Shown in pieces: positions 49,517-59,446 of a DNA stretch of 64,000 bases. The first letter of the stretch is position 1. Every line of letters starts with the position of its first letter. A program made the translations under genes and the position numbers. The notes under the pieces were generated by a model, which saw only the letters and a program-made list of their open reading frames with translations, did no database searches and was not told the origin of the DNA. This stretch comes from Porphyridium purpureum (Eukaryota; Rhodophyta; Bangiophyceae; Porphyridiales; Porphyridiaceae): the NCBI GenBank assembly GCA_008690995.1, contig VRMN01000001.1, positions 372,001 to 436,000 on the forward strand, in the 5' to 3' direction.

Positions 49517-51124
49517 ATGATAAGGGAGTTTCACGCGCGGCCGCAGACCGCGGCGCTGCAGTCAGAAGCGCACGTCGGCCCGGCGTTCATTCCGGTGACA
49601 TGCTGGCCGTCGTTCCTTGGGTGCACGACGGAGCCGCATTTCTGCGTGCGGCGATTGCCATTCGCGCCGCGTGCGACGAGTTGCGCGCGAGTGATGGTTG
49701 CACGAATGACGGCACAGAGCGGAGCTCCTAGCGCTGCGCAGACCGCACAAAAACATGAGCAGGTTTTGCGATGGCTCAAGGCGGAAAAGGGGGTCACGAC
49801 TGGGGCAAGCCTGAATAAGGCAGGTGTTGGTTTAGTGGTGGACGAGGCGCTGAGGCCAGAGCAGGACATTTTGAGTGTGCCGCTTACGCTGTGTATCACG
49901 CCGAGCTCGGCTAGAAAGGCGCTGAGTGTCGACCTTGAGCGCGAAGGCTTTGGGTCAGGCAGTGGTCGTGTTCTTGTTGTGCTTCAGATTCTCTATGAAC
50001 GCGCGCTGGGTCGCAAGTCGGACAAGCATGCGCTGATCGAGTCACTGGTGTGCTTGCATGACACAAACAGTAGTAACGCGCTTGCGTTGTGGAATGACGG
50101 AGAAATTGCGTGGCTGAAGGGCAGCTCGGCATATGGTGAAGCAAAAGCCGAGCGCGATGGTCTACAGCAAGAATTTGCGCTGCTCAAGGAAACTGTATTC
50201 TCGCGGAAGCCAGAGGTATTCACGGAGCAAGATTTCAGCTTTGAGTTGTACCAGTGGGCGTCGTCTGCCCTCGACGCGATGGGCTTCACGCTGACCCTGC
50301 CCGAAGGCACTGGCTTGGCTTTAGTGCCTGCGTTGCACCTTGTGTCGCAGGCAGAAACCGGGATCAATTGCTCCAAGCGTGTAGGTCGTCAGGGCCTCTT
50401 TCGCACCACGCCGGTTGCATCCTTGGTGAGCAGCACACGGCTCGAAAAGGGCGATCCGCTGGTGGTTGCGTATGAGGCTTCTGATGCACTCGAGCTTTTC
50501 GTTAAGCGAGGCGTTGTCGCGAATTCTGGCGCACTGCGACAGGCTGTTGTGCTGGACTTTTCGCTGACAGACATGGACCCATTTGTGGATGACAAGCTGG
50601 ACATTGTCGAGCAGCGCGGGATGCAGCGTGACATGCTCTTTACGATAGCGCGCGATGACGTGGAGCAAGGTGTGCAGGAAATGATTCCGTTTGTGCGTTT
50701 GATGTGTTTGAATGTGCTTGACGCGTACTTGCTGGAAGCCGTCTTTCGTAGCGACGTATGGGGATTCATGGAATTGCCCGTGAGCCGCACCAACGAGGAA
50801 CTCGTATGCGAGTCGGTCATTGCGTGTTGTCAGGCCCGTTTGGATGACCTGTGTGCAGCCGGAGGCGCCGCACTGACAGAGAATGAAACGCAAAGTGAGA
50901 GGAGGGCTCTGGCGCAGCAGTGGGTTTCCGGCGAGAAGGAGGTGTTGGAGAAGATTGTGGCGGTCATGCAAGAAGCCGAAGACTCGCTGGATACGCTCGA
51001 GTACTACCAAGAGCGCCGACTTCGAGATCTTGATCTGTTGCGACCCGTTGACGAGAGCGAGATCGTGGATTCTGGTACTGCGGGCGTGCGGCGAGGCACC
51101 GAAGCATTCGACCAGTACTACTGA
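49517..51124 (+). CDS. SET-domain protein methyltransferase, Rubisco-LSMT-like, organellar
   Basis: This 535-residue protein has a transit-like N-terminus to about residue 70. A split SET domain follows (about 85-330: LNKAGVGLVVDEALRP, PALHLVSQAET in place of the usual NH-S-Cys block, VVAYEASDALELFVKRGVV), then an all-helical Rubisco LSMT substrate-binding domain (SLTDMDPFVDDKLDI through SEKEVLEKIV-like helices). Family members methylate Lys in Rubisco, aldolases or ribosomal proteins. The usual DxxNH motif appears as ALHLVS, so activity is not certain. The start is the first ATG. Confidence 0.78.
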   Translation: MIREFHARPQTAALQSEAHVGPAFIPVTCWPSFLGCTTEPHFCVRRLPFAPRATSCARVMVARMTAQSGAPSAAQTAQKHEQVLRWLKAEKGVTTGASLNKAGVGLVVDEALRPEQDILSVPLTLCITPSSARKALSVDLEREGFGSGSGRVLVVLQILYERALGRKSDKHALIESLVCLHDTNSSNALALWNDGEIAWLKGSSAYGEAKAERDGLQQEFALLKETVFSRKPEVFTEQDFSFELYQWASSALDAMGFTLTLPEGTGLALVPALHLVSQAETGINCSKRVGRQGLFRTTPVASLVSSTRLEKGDPLVVAYEASDALELFVKRGVVANSGALRQAVVLDFSLTDMDPFVDDKLDIVEQRGMQRDMLFTIARDDVEQGVQEMIPFVRLMCLNVLDAYLLEAVFRSDVWGFMELPVSRTNEELVCESVIACCQARLDDLCAAGGAALTENETQSERRALAQQWVSGEKEVLEKIVAVMQEAEDSLDTLEYYQERRLRDLDLLRPVDESEIVDSGTAGVRRGTEAFDQYY

Positions 51125-51745
51125 GCGCGCCGTGGTTTTCCAGGGCGTGCGAGACTGACCCATGCATTCGCGCACAGAGTTAGAACAGAGTGGGCGACAC
51201 ATCTAAGCGGCCAGTAAATGAGTGATACGAACAGCGGCCCTTGCATCAGGTGCAGTCAGTTTGTTCGAGGATTCGTCCGGTATGCACTTTGTCGCTCGGA
51301 CGCACCCTTCGCTGGTCTTCTTTTTTCCTTTGTTTTCTTTGTCCCTGTCCGAGTACATATCATTGCCGTCCGCGTCAACGAGCGAGCAAAGGCGACTGCG
51401 CTCATAGTTGAGCAGCGCGCGATCAAAACAAGGGCGTTTGTGAAAACTTTAGTTCTGGAGCGTCCATTTGACGCGCTGCAGTACACGGGGTGAGAAGAAT
51501 TCCGTCATGCTATCGTGCATCACGCGACTCGCTTTATTAAAGGTGCTGAGAAAGTTTCGGTCTTTTGCATGTGTCCATGAACGCGAGTGCTGTGTGCTTC
51601 TCTGTACATTGAATGCCCCTTTCGCATCACAAAAGAGCGCGCGGGACCCGGTCGAGGTGCAGATACCTCCCTACATGCGGCGACGGGGAGGCACACATTC
51701 GTAGGCACGAGCGCTCAGCCCATACACACGTGTTGTACGCAGCGG
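51125..51745. other. Intergenic, one small open frame
   Basis: A 91-codon ATG frame at 51218-51493 starts MSDTNSGPCIRCSQF and ends LERPFDALQYTG. It contains a GTATGC and a T-rich tract before AG that could be intron borders, but the phases do not join cleanly. It is left as unassigned. Confidence 0.3.
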
Positions 51746-52219
51746 TTAGTACTTGGACAACATTGCCTGGCTGATGCGCAGGCCAAGCGACTCGACAATC
51801 TTGTCAAAGCGCGCCGGATCCTCAGCGCGCAGATACTTGAGCAGCCTCTTTCTCTGCGCGACCATGGCGATGAGCCCGCGCGTCGACGAGTGATCCTTTG
51901 GGTTTTGCTTGGCGTGCTCTGTGAGCATTTGGATTTTGACGGTGAGCTTTGAGATCTGCGCCTCTGGCGAGCCGGTGTCCTTCTCGTGCAGGCGGTTATC
52001 AGCCACGACCTGCTTGACCTGCTGCGAGCGCACATACATGTTCAGCGGCGCCAGCTCGGCGTCGACCTGCGCCTCATCGACAGCGGCCATCACGACGGAC
52101 CCCACGCGGCGCGGCGCCACACTCTGGTGCAGCCGCGCCGCATCGCCGCGCTTCCCGCACACCGCGACCTCCCGCCTCGCGCCACCTCCCACGACACTCC
52201 CTCCCACAAAACACTCCAT
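51746..52219 (-). CDS. rps15: Organellar ribosomal protein uS15
   Basis: This 157-residue protein has a 45-residue presequence (MECFVGGSVVGGGARREVA...). The bacterial-type S15 core follows: DTGSPEAQISKLTVKIQML, HAKQNPKDHSSTRGL and AQRKRLLKYLRAEDPARF. S15 is a primary binder of the 16S rRNA central domain. The early Phe and basic leader favour import into the plastid. A mitochondrial location cannot be excluded. Confidence 0.9.
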   Translation of the reverse strand: MECFVGGSVVGGGARREVAVCGKRGDAARLHQSVAPRRVGSVVMAAVDEAQVDAELAPLNMYVRSQQVKQVVADNRLHEKDTGSPEAQISKLTVKIQMLTEHAKQNPKDHSSTRGLIAMVAQRKRLLKYLRAEDPARFDKIVESLGLRISQAMLSKY

Positions 52220-53241
52220 TGTTCCTGTTCCTCCTCCTCCTCTACACGCACAAATACCAACCCCCGACCCTCTTCTTCTCCTCCGTCCCTTCACACCCTC
52301 CCCCCTTCGCCCCTTCTTCCTCTCCACGCCGGTGCACAATACCTTTTTGCTTTCTCACTCGCACACACGGCGTGCCGCAGCGTCGTGTTCTCCCTCGCGG
52401 ATTTCACTCACACACTCACGCCTAATCTCTTCCAAAAATGGGGTCTTCCAATCATATTAATCCATCTCCCCATTCCCCCTCGCACCATCTCCTAAATACA
52501 GAACACCCGCGCCCCTTGTTTCATAACCTCTCGGGAACCCAAACCACAACCCTCCCATGATTTGTGCGCTCCATCATCTCTCTATCTAAAAACACCAAAA
52601 AATAGACCCAAACACCAGCACACACACGCCGCGACCGCCGTGGGCCGGCGTGAAAGCGCGAGACCAAAAAGACGTCGTCAACCCTCAATCTCGAGTGTTC
52701 CGAGATGGCCATGCAATCGCCATGGCCATGGCCATTGCCTTTGGTATTGAGGAAGGGAGGGGAAGAAGAAGACGAGTGTGGGAGAAGTTGTGGGGTTAGG
52801 GGTGGTTGATGGAGGGAGGTGTGCTCGGACTGGGTGGCAAGATAGTGGTCAACAATGCTCGGTTGTCGGGGTCGTTTCAGGCACGGCGAGAAGCTCGGTT
52901 TTTTCTAGTGTCGTCCGTCCGATAATTCGCGCACAGGTGCGTGCCCGCAGCGTTTTCTTCGTCCCGGCAGTCTGTTTGACGAAGACCATGGTAGCCCGCA
53001 CAGTGGCGTGCTCGTATCTGATTCCTTATCGGTTCGGTTCATCCACGCCTCAGTCCGAGGCTGAACCGGTAGGACGCGGTAATGAGGGTGAGCAGTGTAC
53101 ACTCGAAACACTGTACACTACTGGGAATAGCTTGGAGGAGCCGGGTTTTTTGGTGAACGAGGAAGAGCGGTGATTTGGGGATCGGCAAGCAGCTGTTGAG
53201 TGGCGTGTGGCTCGGTGTGTCTGTGCCTCGGTGTGGGTGGG
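52220..53241. promoter_or_regulatory. Divergent promoter region, uS15/EgtB-like
   Basis: No gene is recognised in 1.02 kb. A C/T-rich run (52225-52345) forms the sense-strand GA-rich leader of uS15. A CCATGG repeat lies at about 52718-52733. AGTGTAC at 53094 and ACTGTAC at 53110 lie about 130 bp before the next ATG. Confidence 0.45.
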
Positions 53242-54690
53242 ATGGATGAGCTGCGGCGGGTGTGGGCGCTTTCAGATCGTCTCTTCGATGAGCATGTTGG
53301 AAAGGATGCGTGGATGGCAAAGCCTATTGACTTGAGACACCCGTTTCTGTTCTACATCGGGCACCTCGCGGCGTTTGCGTGGAATAAGGCCGCGCCGTTG
53401 CTACGGCTCGAGCCGTTTCGACCGGAATTCGACGTCTTGTTTGAGCGAGGCATCGATCCGGACGTGGATGATCCTGCAAAGTGCCACGACCATCCAGACG
53501 TTCCGGACGCATGGCCGGCGGTGGAGCAGATTCTGGCGTACCGGGACCGCGTGCGCGCCGCCATACTGGCCTGCGGCAAAGAGCGCGTCACGAGTGCGCT
53601 CGACGGACCAGACGGCATCCTGGATATGCTTCTGGAACATGACTTGATGCATATCGAAACGCTGTATTACATGCTCGCTCAATACGAGCGCGAACGCAAG
53701 CCTTACGTCGACGCTCGCGCGCCAGCTCCACGCGTCGGCGCGGACACGCAGGAGTGGAACTTTGTGCATATCCCTACCGGCGCGGCGGCGCTCGGCCGAA
53801 CGCGACCCTCTGACGGGCTTGACGCACAGGCGAAGAGGCAGTTTGGTTGGGACAATGAATTTGGAGATGAAAGTGGCCTGGTCGTGCATGTGCACGACTT
53901 TCGCGTCGCGCAGCACCCAGTCACTGTCAGACAATTTGCCGCCTTTATCGCCTCTGGCGGCTACAAAGACGCGAATTTGTGGCGCGATGCAGACTGGCAA
54001 TGGCGCAAAAAGCAAGGTGTGGAGTACCCGGCCTCGTGGCGCCAGAAGGCAGACTTTGGAAGCGGGCGGTATGAAAGTACGCCAAGCTCGCTGGACCAAA
54101 TTCTGAAAGGATTTGAACTGGTCGGTGCTCTACATCGTTCACGAGATCTGGAGGCCTTTCAAGACGTGCCGGTATTCTGCAGTCTGGCAGAGGCGCGTGC
54201 ATTTGCGAAATGGAAACAGTGCCGATTGCCGACGGAGGGCGAATGGCAGCGCATGGCATATGGTCGGCGCGCAGATGCCAGCAAAGTCGATGCACTCGCA
54301 GTATGGCAGAGGACGCGGGAGGACGCCAGCGCGACACCAGGTGTACACGGAAATTTTGGATTCCATTGCACTCTGCCTTGCCCTGTGGGTTCATTTCCAG
54401 CTGGGGACAGCGATTTTGGAGTGTCTGGGCTCATCGGAGATGGATGGGAACTCACTGACTCGGAGTTTATGCCCTTGCGGGGCTTCTCGCCGTCACCACA
54501 CTACCCGAATTACTCGGCTGATTTTTTCGACGGAAAGCATTTCGTCCTGAAGGGCGCGTCGTGGGCCACGGATGCCAAGCTCGTGCGACCCTCGTTCCGC
54601 AATTGGTACCAGTTCAACTACCCCTTTGTATTTGCCAAGTTCCGGCTCGTCATGGACAAAGTTCATGTGCACGAAGACGCTACGAGTTGA
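53242..54690 (+). CDS. EgtB-like sulfoxide synthase (DinB_2 plus FGE-sulfatase domains)
   Basis: In this 482-residue protein, the N-terminal DinB-type helical domain supplies the three iron ligands expected of the family: His in FYIGHLAAFAWNK and the pair in EHDLMHIETLYY. The C-terminal formylglycine-generating-enzyme-like domain has FRVAQHPVTVRQFAAFIASGGY, RLPTEGEWQRMAYG, and LKGASWATDAKLVRPSFRNW. EgtB and OvoA use this layout to join Cys or gamma-Glu-Cys to (trimethyl)histidine in ergothioneine or ovothiol synthesis. The methyltransferase domain fused in Egt1 or OvoA is absent, so the substrate is left open. The start is the first in-frame ATG. Confidence 0.82.
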   Translation: MDELRRVWALSDRLFDEHVGKDAWMAKPIDLRHPFLFYIGHLAAFAWNKAAPLLRLEPFRPEFDVLFERGIDPDVDDPAKCHDHPDVPDAWPAVEQILAYRDRVRAAILACGKERVTSALDGPDGILDMLLEHDLMHIETLYYMLAQYERERKPYVDARAPAPRVGADTQEWNFVHIPTGAAALGRTRPSDGLDAQAKRQFGWDNEFGDESGLVVHVHDFRVAQHPVTVRQFAAFIASGGYKDANLWRDADWQWRKKQGVEYPASWRQKADFGSGRYESTPSSLDQILKGFELVGALHRSRDLEAFQDVPVFCSLAEARAFAKWKQCRLPTEGEWQRMAYGRRADASKVDALAVWQRTREDASATPGVHGNFGFHCTLPCPVGSFPAGDSDFGVSGLIGDGWELTDSEFMPLRGFSPSPHYPNYSADFFDGKHFVLKGASWATDAKLVRPSFRNWYQFNYPFVFAKFRLVMDKVHVHEDATS

Positions 54691-54801
54691 TCGGCAGCAG
54701 AACCGCCCTTCCTTGCACAACAGGGTGTAACAACAAGCAAACGAGTTAATATTTATTACCAGCGTCACATCAAGCGCCTACAAAATTGAGCATAAAGAAG
54801 T

Positions 54802-55479
54802 TCAGACTGCGTTCAGGCCCTTACTCTTCGACCGACTTTTCTTCGAGCTCTTGTCGCCCTTGTCGCCCTTTCTTCTCTTAGAGATGGCCCTTTCGGTCTT
54901 GCTAGCGCCTTTCAACGCTTTGCGGCCAGATTCGTCATCCTGATCTCTCGGCTCATTTGAGCCAGAGGAAAGCGGCAAAGAAGGGGACACGTCGGCCCCG
55001 CCAAAGATCTCGCGCAAACTATCCGCCGAGTAGTTTTGCACATTCTTGCCGTGCATTCTACGTGCCATGTATGACGCACTGGATACAGGCAACGCACCAA
55101 GCTTTTGCGCAACATCTGCAGGCTGCCATTTCCTGGCACGCCGGGCCTCTTTCCGTGCGGCCGAACTGGACGCGCGGCCGCTCGACGCCGGCGACGCACC
55201 GACCGCCTCGAGGTTGGACAACACACCATCAAACTCAGCGACCAATTTTGCCGGCGCGTGCCACTGCAGCGCCACGGCATTCTCCTCCGTGTCCGCACCA
55301 ATCCCAGCCAGCGTCAGCTTGCTCTTCTGGTACAGCGCCTCTGTGCGGCCATGCTGCTGCGCGCCCAATCCGGCGCCTTCACTCCACCCCATTTTCTTCA
55401 GCAGCGCCAAGCCCACGCGGCTGCCGTCCGAGCTCCATCGCTGCTTCAGCGTGTCGGCCGCTAGCGAAGCCGACGCCAT
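54802..55479 (-). CDS. PINX1: G-patch nucleolar protein, PINX1/GNO1-like
   Basis: This 225-residue protein has an N-terminal G-patch (GLALLKKMGWSEGAGLGAQQHG) followed at once by the PINX1-type extension. A central conserved piece reads SSASYMARRMHGKNVQNYS and SLREIFGG, and the C-terminus is Lys/Ser-rich. In yeast and man these proteins stimulate the DEAH helicase Prp43/DHX15 in ribosome biogenesis, and PINX1 also binds telomerase. The start is the first in-frame ATG. Motif copies lie upstream at 55601 and 55625. Confidence 0.85.
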   Translation of the reverse strand: MASASLAADTLKQRWSSDGSRVGLALLKKMGWSEGAGLGAQQHGRTEALYQKSKLTLAGIGADTEENAVALQWHAPAKLVAEFDGVLSNLEAVGASPASSGRASSSAARKEARRARKWQPADVAQKLGALPVSSASYMARRMHGKNVQNYSADSLREIFGGADVSPSLPLSSGSNEPRDQDDESGRKALKGASKTERAISKRRKGDKGDKSSKKSRSKSKGLNAV

Positions 55480-55957
55480 GCCACCCAGCCTCACGTCCGT
55501 GCCACACACTCCTCGCAACACACACACACACACACAGCCACACCAACCACACCCTTGTCCCTCCCGCGCCGGCCGACGCCACCAAAACTTGAATATGGAG
55601 GTACAGTGTCAGGAAACGGCTGATGTACAGTGAAGCTTGTGCCATGCCGGGAGCAGCGCAGCCAGCTGCATCGCGCAAAGTTGAGAGCAGCGACAATCCT
55701 TTGTTTGTCGTCAGTCCATCAACGTCAACAGGTCTCTGCTGGCCGTCGGTCGTGGATTTCTTTCTGGATTCCAAACTTCTTCACAGGATAGGTACTTGAT
55801 GCTGCGTCGAAGCTCGTGACGCTGGCTTGCTTGCAGCAAAGGCACCACCAACACGTACACGAAGAAGAAGAGGAAATGAAGAAACAAACCGAATTCTTTT
55901 TTCCCGCTCGCCACAATACGCTAGATAAGATCTACACAGCTGATGCGCAGGCGAGGC
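55480..55957. promoter_or_regulatory. PINX1-like promoter with two GTACAGT copies
   Basis: GTACAGT occurs at 55601-55607 and 55625-55631, 24 bp apart and 120-150 bp upstream of the minus-strand start. A short CA repeat lies at about 55520-55537. No gene is seen in the remaining sequence. Confidence 0.45.
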
Positions 55958-57040
55958 CTATCGGGTTTGACCCTCTTCGGGATCCGATTCTGACACTAGA
56001 TCCGGATTGGACGTAGTATGACCAACTGTGCTTGCTGGGTCCAATGCACCACGGCCTTCGGCCATGTGCACGACCACGCGCAAATGAGCGTGACACAGAG
56101 GACACGTTTTGTGCCTCCCAAGCATCACCCAATTCACAATACATTCGCTATGGTAAAGATGCGAGCAAGGAAGCTGCATGAGCTCCTGAGCATTTTCTTC
56201 GTCGTCGACAAACGACTCAAGACAGATTGAACAGTCCACGTGATGTCGAGAGTGAATAGCTGTTTCTCGGTCGTTTGCACTCACGACGCAAACTTGCTGC
56301 AACGCGTCTACCACACGTTTGCGCCGGGACTGATTAATCTTTTGCGTCATCGCGTTTTCGCTCAATTCGATTGCTGCGTCGTGCTCATCCGCAATGCTCC
56401 TGCGAACGTACCGAACGGCGAAGCATATGCTGGAGAAGTAGAGGACCCCGAGTACCGTGGTTAGTACGATGCAGAAAATGTACAGAATATCGTCAGACTC
56501 GGCAGCATTACCTGTCGTGGACACACGCGTGGGATCCTTTGGGTGCACCCAGATTGGATAGCGCTCGCCACTCTGAAACATGGCCGCCACGTCAAGTGCC
56601 TCGTGCTGCTGCAGCTCAAACTCCCGCGATGTGCCCCAGTAAGCAGTCCCAACCTCGTCCGGTTTGAGAAGAAAGCCTGGCACTGAGTAATTACTGATGC
56701 CAAACGCTACACGGTACAAGTAATTTGTGGGTGGTTGGTCGCAGCGCCAGCGCCGGAAACAAAAACCCTCGACAGTCACCGATGTGACAAGGGCTGAACT
56801 GACGACCCACGTTGCCGTGCTTTCTAGACTCGAATCAACCACTGCGATCATGATCCCGCTCGTCACAACGAAGGCCGGGAAGATCAGCAAATAAAGTTGA
56901 ACCCACAGCGGCAGCCTCATCCAGAGCCTCCAAGTCGCTCGGCATCCAGCCGCGACCCGTGGCCCCCACGGCTCCCGACCGAGTTCCTGAGGCTGCTCAA
57001 CATCTCGATCCTCATCTCGAGCCTCCTCCCCGGCTTGCAT
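55958..57040 (-). CDS. RING-H2 membrane protein (putative E3 ubiquitin ligase)
   Basis: This 360-residue protein has a hydrophobic segment at about 42-67 (LYLLIFPAFVVTSGIMIAVV), a possible second around residue 80, and another at about 186-212. The loop between (SGERYPIWVHPKDPTRVS) resembles DUF3592-type sequences (tentative). A RING-H2 finger follows at about 275-322: CSICLESF, CSHLYHSEC and CPLC. The layout is that of a membrane-anchored E3 ligase. The start is the first ATG. Confidence 0.82.
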   Translation of the reverse strand: MQAGEEARDEDRDVEQPQELGREPWGPRVAAGCRATWRLWMRLPLWVQLYLLIFPAFVVTSGIMIAVVDSSLESTATWVVSSALVTSVTVEGFCFRRWRCDQPPTNYLYRVAFGISNYSVPGFLLKPDEVGTAYWGTSREFELQQHEALDVAAMFQSGERYPIWVHPKDPTRVSTTGNAAESDDILYIFCIVLTTVLGVLYFSSICFAVRYVRRSIADEHDAAIELSENAMTQKINQSRRKRVVDALQQVCVVSANDRETAIHSRHHVDCSICLESFVDDEENAQELMQLPCSHLYHSECIVNWVMLGRHKTCPLCHAHLRVVVHMAEGRGALDPASTVGHTTSNPDLVSESDPEEGQTR

Positions 57041-57720
57041 GTCGCGTCACTCTCAGTCGATCACGGAAAACGCCCGTCCTTCCAAATTCGCCGTCTCTGT
57101 CGACTGCGCTGCAACTGACACCTGCGCCCGACAGCGCTGCGCCCGACACCTCCCGGCACTTTTCTCTTGCACTTCAAATAAAGCCGGGTTCTTCGCTTTC
57201 AGCAGACAAGCAGCGAGGCAGCTCGCTTGCGCCCGTTCCGCACCGACGTGCAGAATGCGTGGTGGAAACGGCGCAGCGGCCCTCGCCTCCTGCTCGTCCT
57301 CAACTCCGCAAATGTCGGACATTTTTACTCTGTTCGACTGTAACGCCTGAAACGCGCGATTCACGTTGCGCGCATAGAATGGAGATTCTGAGGATGGCTC
57401 TTGGGCGCGTGGGCTTCTCCAATCCTGCTGCCCGCGCGTAATCATAAGACTGCTTGGGTTGCTCCGCTAAACTATCTACACTAAGTGTGGCTGGCCGGCT
57501 GGCCGGCTGACTGGTGTCTGCCAAAGAAACATCAACTCTGGCTTTTGGCTTGTGACCGCTGAATCAACTGTGCACTGTGGTCTGGGGTTCCTTCGCGAGC
57601 ACTTGGCTTCACGCCGTGCCCGCGTCGGCAAACGCGAGTATTCGACGCGAGCTTACTTGTGGTCGCTTTCCTGTGTCCACGCAAAATGCATATCTGTGTC
57701 AATGAGCTTGGCCTTCATGC
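57041..57720. other. Intergenic, no confident gene
   Basis: A minus-strand frame 57322-57053 (MSDICGVEDEQEARAAA...) ends 13 bp before the RING gene start and is probably leader. A GGCTGGCC repeat lies at about 57489-57509. Confidence 0.4.
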
Positions 57721-58536
57721 CTACCCATTGTTATCCGTGCCCAGTATGCTGTCTGGATTTAGACCGAGCAGAAACTGCTCGCTTGCTGGTACTTGGAATG
57801 TGTGTGATCGAAATTTGAATTCCTCGCGCTCCGCGACGATCTCCTTTTCAATGGCAAGCTCCTGGGAATCACTCAGCTGATCACTCAACGAACGCGCAAT
57901 GTTCTCGTACCATTCGGCGGAATCATCTGTAATCGCCTCGGAATTAAACATGAGCAAGCGAAACAACACGCTGCTTCCAAACAGGCTGAGCACATACCAG
58001 CTGAGCGCAGACACATAATTGACGGCCAGGTCGCGGCCGGTCATTTCAATGCCCATTTGCAGCATGCCACGAAACGCCTCGGAAAGCGGGAACGGCAGCT
58101 TGATTACTGCAAAGCCGCCAAAGAAAAAGCGCACCCACGCGCCTAGCGCCATGCTCGGCAAAGATCCTGCCAGCATTTCCCTGACTTTCCCGCTTAGCGC
58201 GTCTGGATTAGCAAAGGAAGACGCAATGGACACGGTCTGCACTTCTCTGAAAAAGTAGCCGCGCTGGTCCTGCGGGTCGATGAAGAATGCCCGCCGCATA
58301 GCAAACTGCTCAGTGGGTATGAGGCCGCCGTAAAACTTGAGCGCGCGAAAATACTGCATGTGTGCGACAAGCTTGGCGCGATAGTAGTACACGCGCGGCA
58401 GCTTGAACAGGCACACGGACAAGTGATGCCGAATGACCATCACCAGAAACGTGACCACGGAGATGGGCAGCAGTACCCACACGGCGATCGCAGGGTCCAG
58501 CACCAAGTCATTCGAGCCCATGGACGCCATCTCCAT
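57721..58536 (-). CDS. EMC3: ER membrane protein complex subunit 3 (EMC3/TMEM111)
   Basis: In this 271-residue protein, the first segment (AIAVWVLLPISVVTFLVMVI) is followed by a long cytosolic stretch (RRAFFIDPQDQRGYFFR, the typical family signature). Two further membrane segments surround VRFFFGGFAVIKLPFPLSEAF and SALSWYVLSLFGSSVLF. EMC3 is the YidC/Oxa1-like insertase core of the ER membrane complex. It is full length. It is divergent from eL38 with 360 bp between starts. Confidence 0.95.
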   Translation of the reverse strand: MEMASMGSNDLVLDPAIAVWVLLPISVVTFLVMVIRHHLSVCLFKLPRVYYYRAKLVAHMQYFRALKFYGGLIPTEQFAMRRAFFIDPQDQRGYFFREVQTVSIASSFANPDALSGKVREMLAGSLPSMALGAWVRFFFGGFAVIKLPFPLSEAFRGMLQMGIEMTGRDLAVNYVSALSWYVLSLFGSSVLFRLLMFNSEAITDDSAEWYENIARSLSDQLSDSQELAIEKEIVAEREEFKFRSHTFQVPASEQFLLGLNPDSILGTDNNG

Positions 58537-58896
58537 GTCTGCCCCTCACCAACCACCACCTGCCTCACGCCAAACTCATTCGCACCCCTTTGACCAACGC
58601 CTTCCTCAACCCTGGTTCTAACCATGAACCACCACGCGCCAGTCAGAATAAGGGTTTGACTTTTGTGATGGGTGTACTGTGACGACGGCGCGGATGTTAG
58701 TGAAACTTTGGTTTCATACTTGAAAGCACCCTTTTTATCAGAGAAGGAACCACCCTGGACATTATTCCATCGGCGGCCCTCGGGTTATTAGACGAGAGTT
58801 TGGCGAAGAGAGAAGGGGACGTGCCGCAGAGAAACTTTGCGTGGTTGGATTCGCGTTTGTCACGCAGACTTCGATCGTAGCAAGCCCGCGGTCAAC
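58537..58896. promoter_or_regulatory. Divergent EMC3/eL38 promoter
   Basis: These 360 bp contain only a variant of the common motif (GTACTGT at about 58674). No exact ACTGTAC copy was found. Confidence 0.35.
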
Positions 58897-59112
58897 ATGC
58901 CGAAACAAATTCAAGACATCAAGTCGTTTCTGGTCGCCACCAGGCGCAAGGACGCGCGCGCAGTCAAGATCAAGAAGGTGAAGAAGACCGGCGTCACAAA
59001 GTTCAAGGTGCGATGCTCAAGGTACTTGTACACACTCTGCGTCAAAGATGAGGACAAGGCGAAGAAGCTGGAAATGAGCCTGCCCCCGGGCATGGCGGTC
59101 ACAAAATGCTAG
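58897..59112 (+). CDS. RPL38: 60S ribosomal protein eL38
   Basis: This 71-residue protein starts [20 protein letters not shown] and runs through [18 protein letters not shown] to [10 protein letters not shown], which is complete and collinear with eL38. No intron interrupts it. The start is the ATG in the context CAACATG. The strongly C/G-biased codons fit high expression. Confidence 0.96.
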   Translation: MPKQIQDIKSFLVATRRKDARAVKIKKVKKTGVTKFKVRCSRYLYTLCVKDEDKAKKLEMSLPPGMAVTKC

Positions 59113-59446
59113 CGCGTGCGGTGCTGTCGCGGAGGCCGTGTGGGTAGCCGGGTCGTGCGTCTGAAGAGGTGAGCAAAAGGATATTCGCTCTTTTCTGGCT
59201 TGTGGATTCTTGAGGACCTCCGGTTCGCGGCCATGGCGGTGTGCGTCTTAAAGTGCAGTGACGCTCTTTGTGTTCCTAGACGTCGGTGGTCGAGATTCCA
59301 CATATTTTCGGGAAGAGATAGAGAGGTCCGCTTATCGGCAACCAGAAGTACGTGGCCTTCCCATGCGCGTTTCTTCAGTAAATTACATGCATCAACATAA
59401 TACAAGTGCGAGGTTAATATCGGATCTTCCGTGAAGCGCGAATTCC
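59113..59446. other. Convergent spacer, nothing recognised
   Basis: About 330 bp between the eL38 and dioxygenase stops. No motif or RNA gene is seen. Confidence 0.4.

Noticed and set aside
55711-55914. Small minus-strand frame with a hydrophobic stretch
   Set aside because: It has no ATG at its start and no support beyond a run of Phe/Leu from a T/C-rich stretch on that strand.
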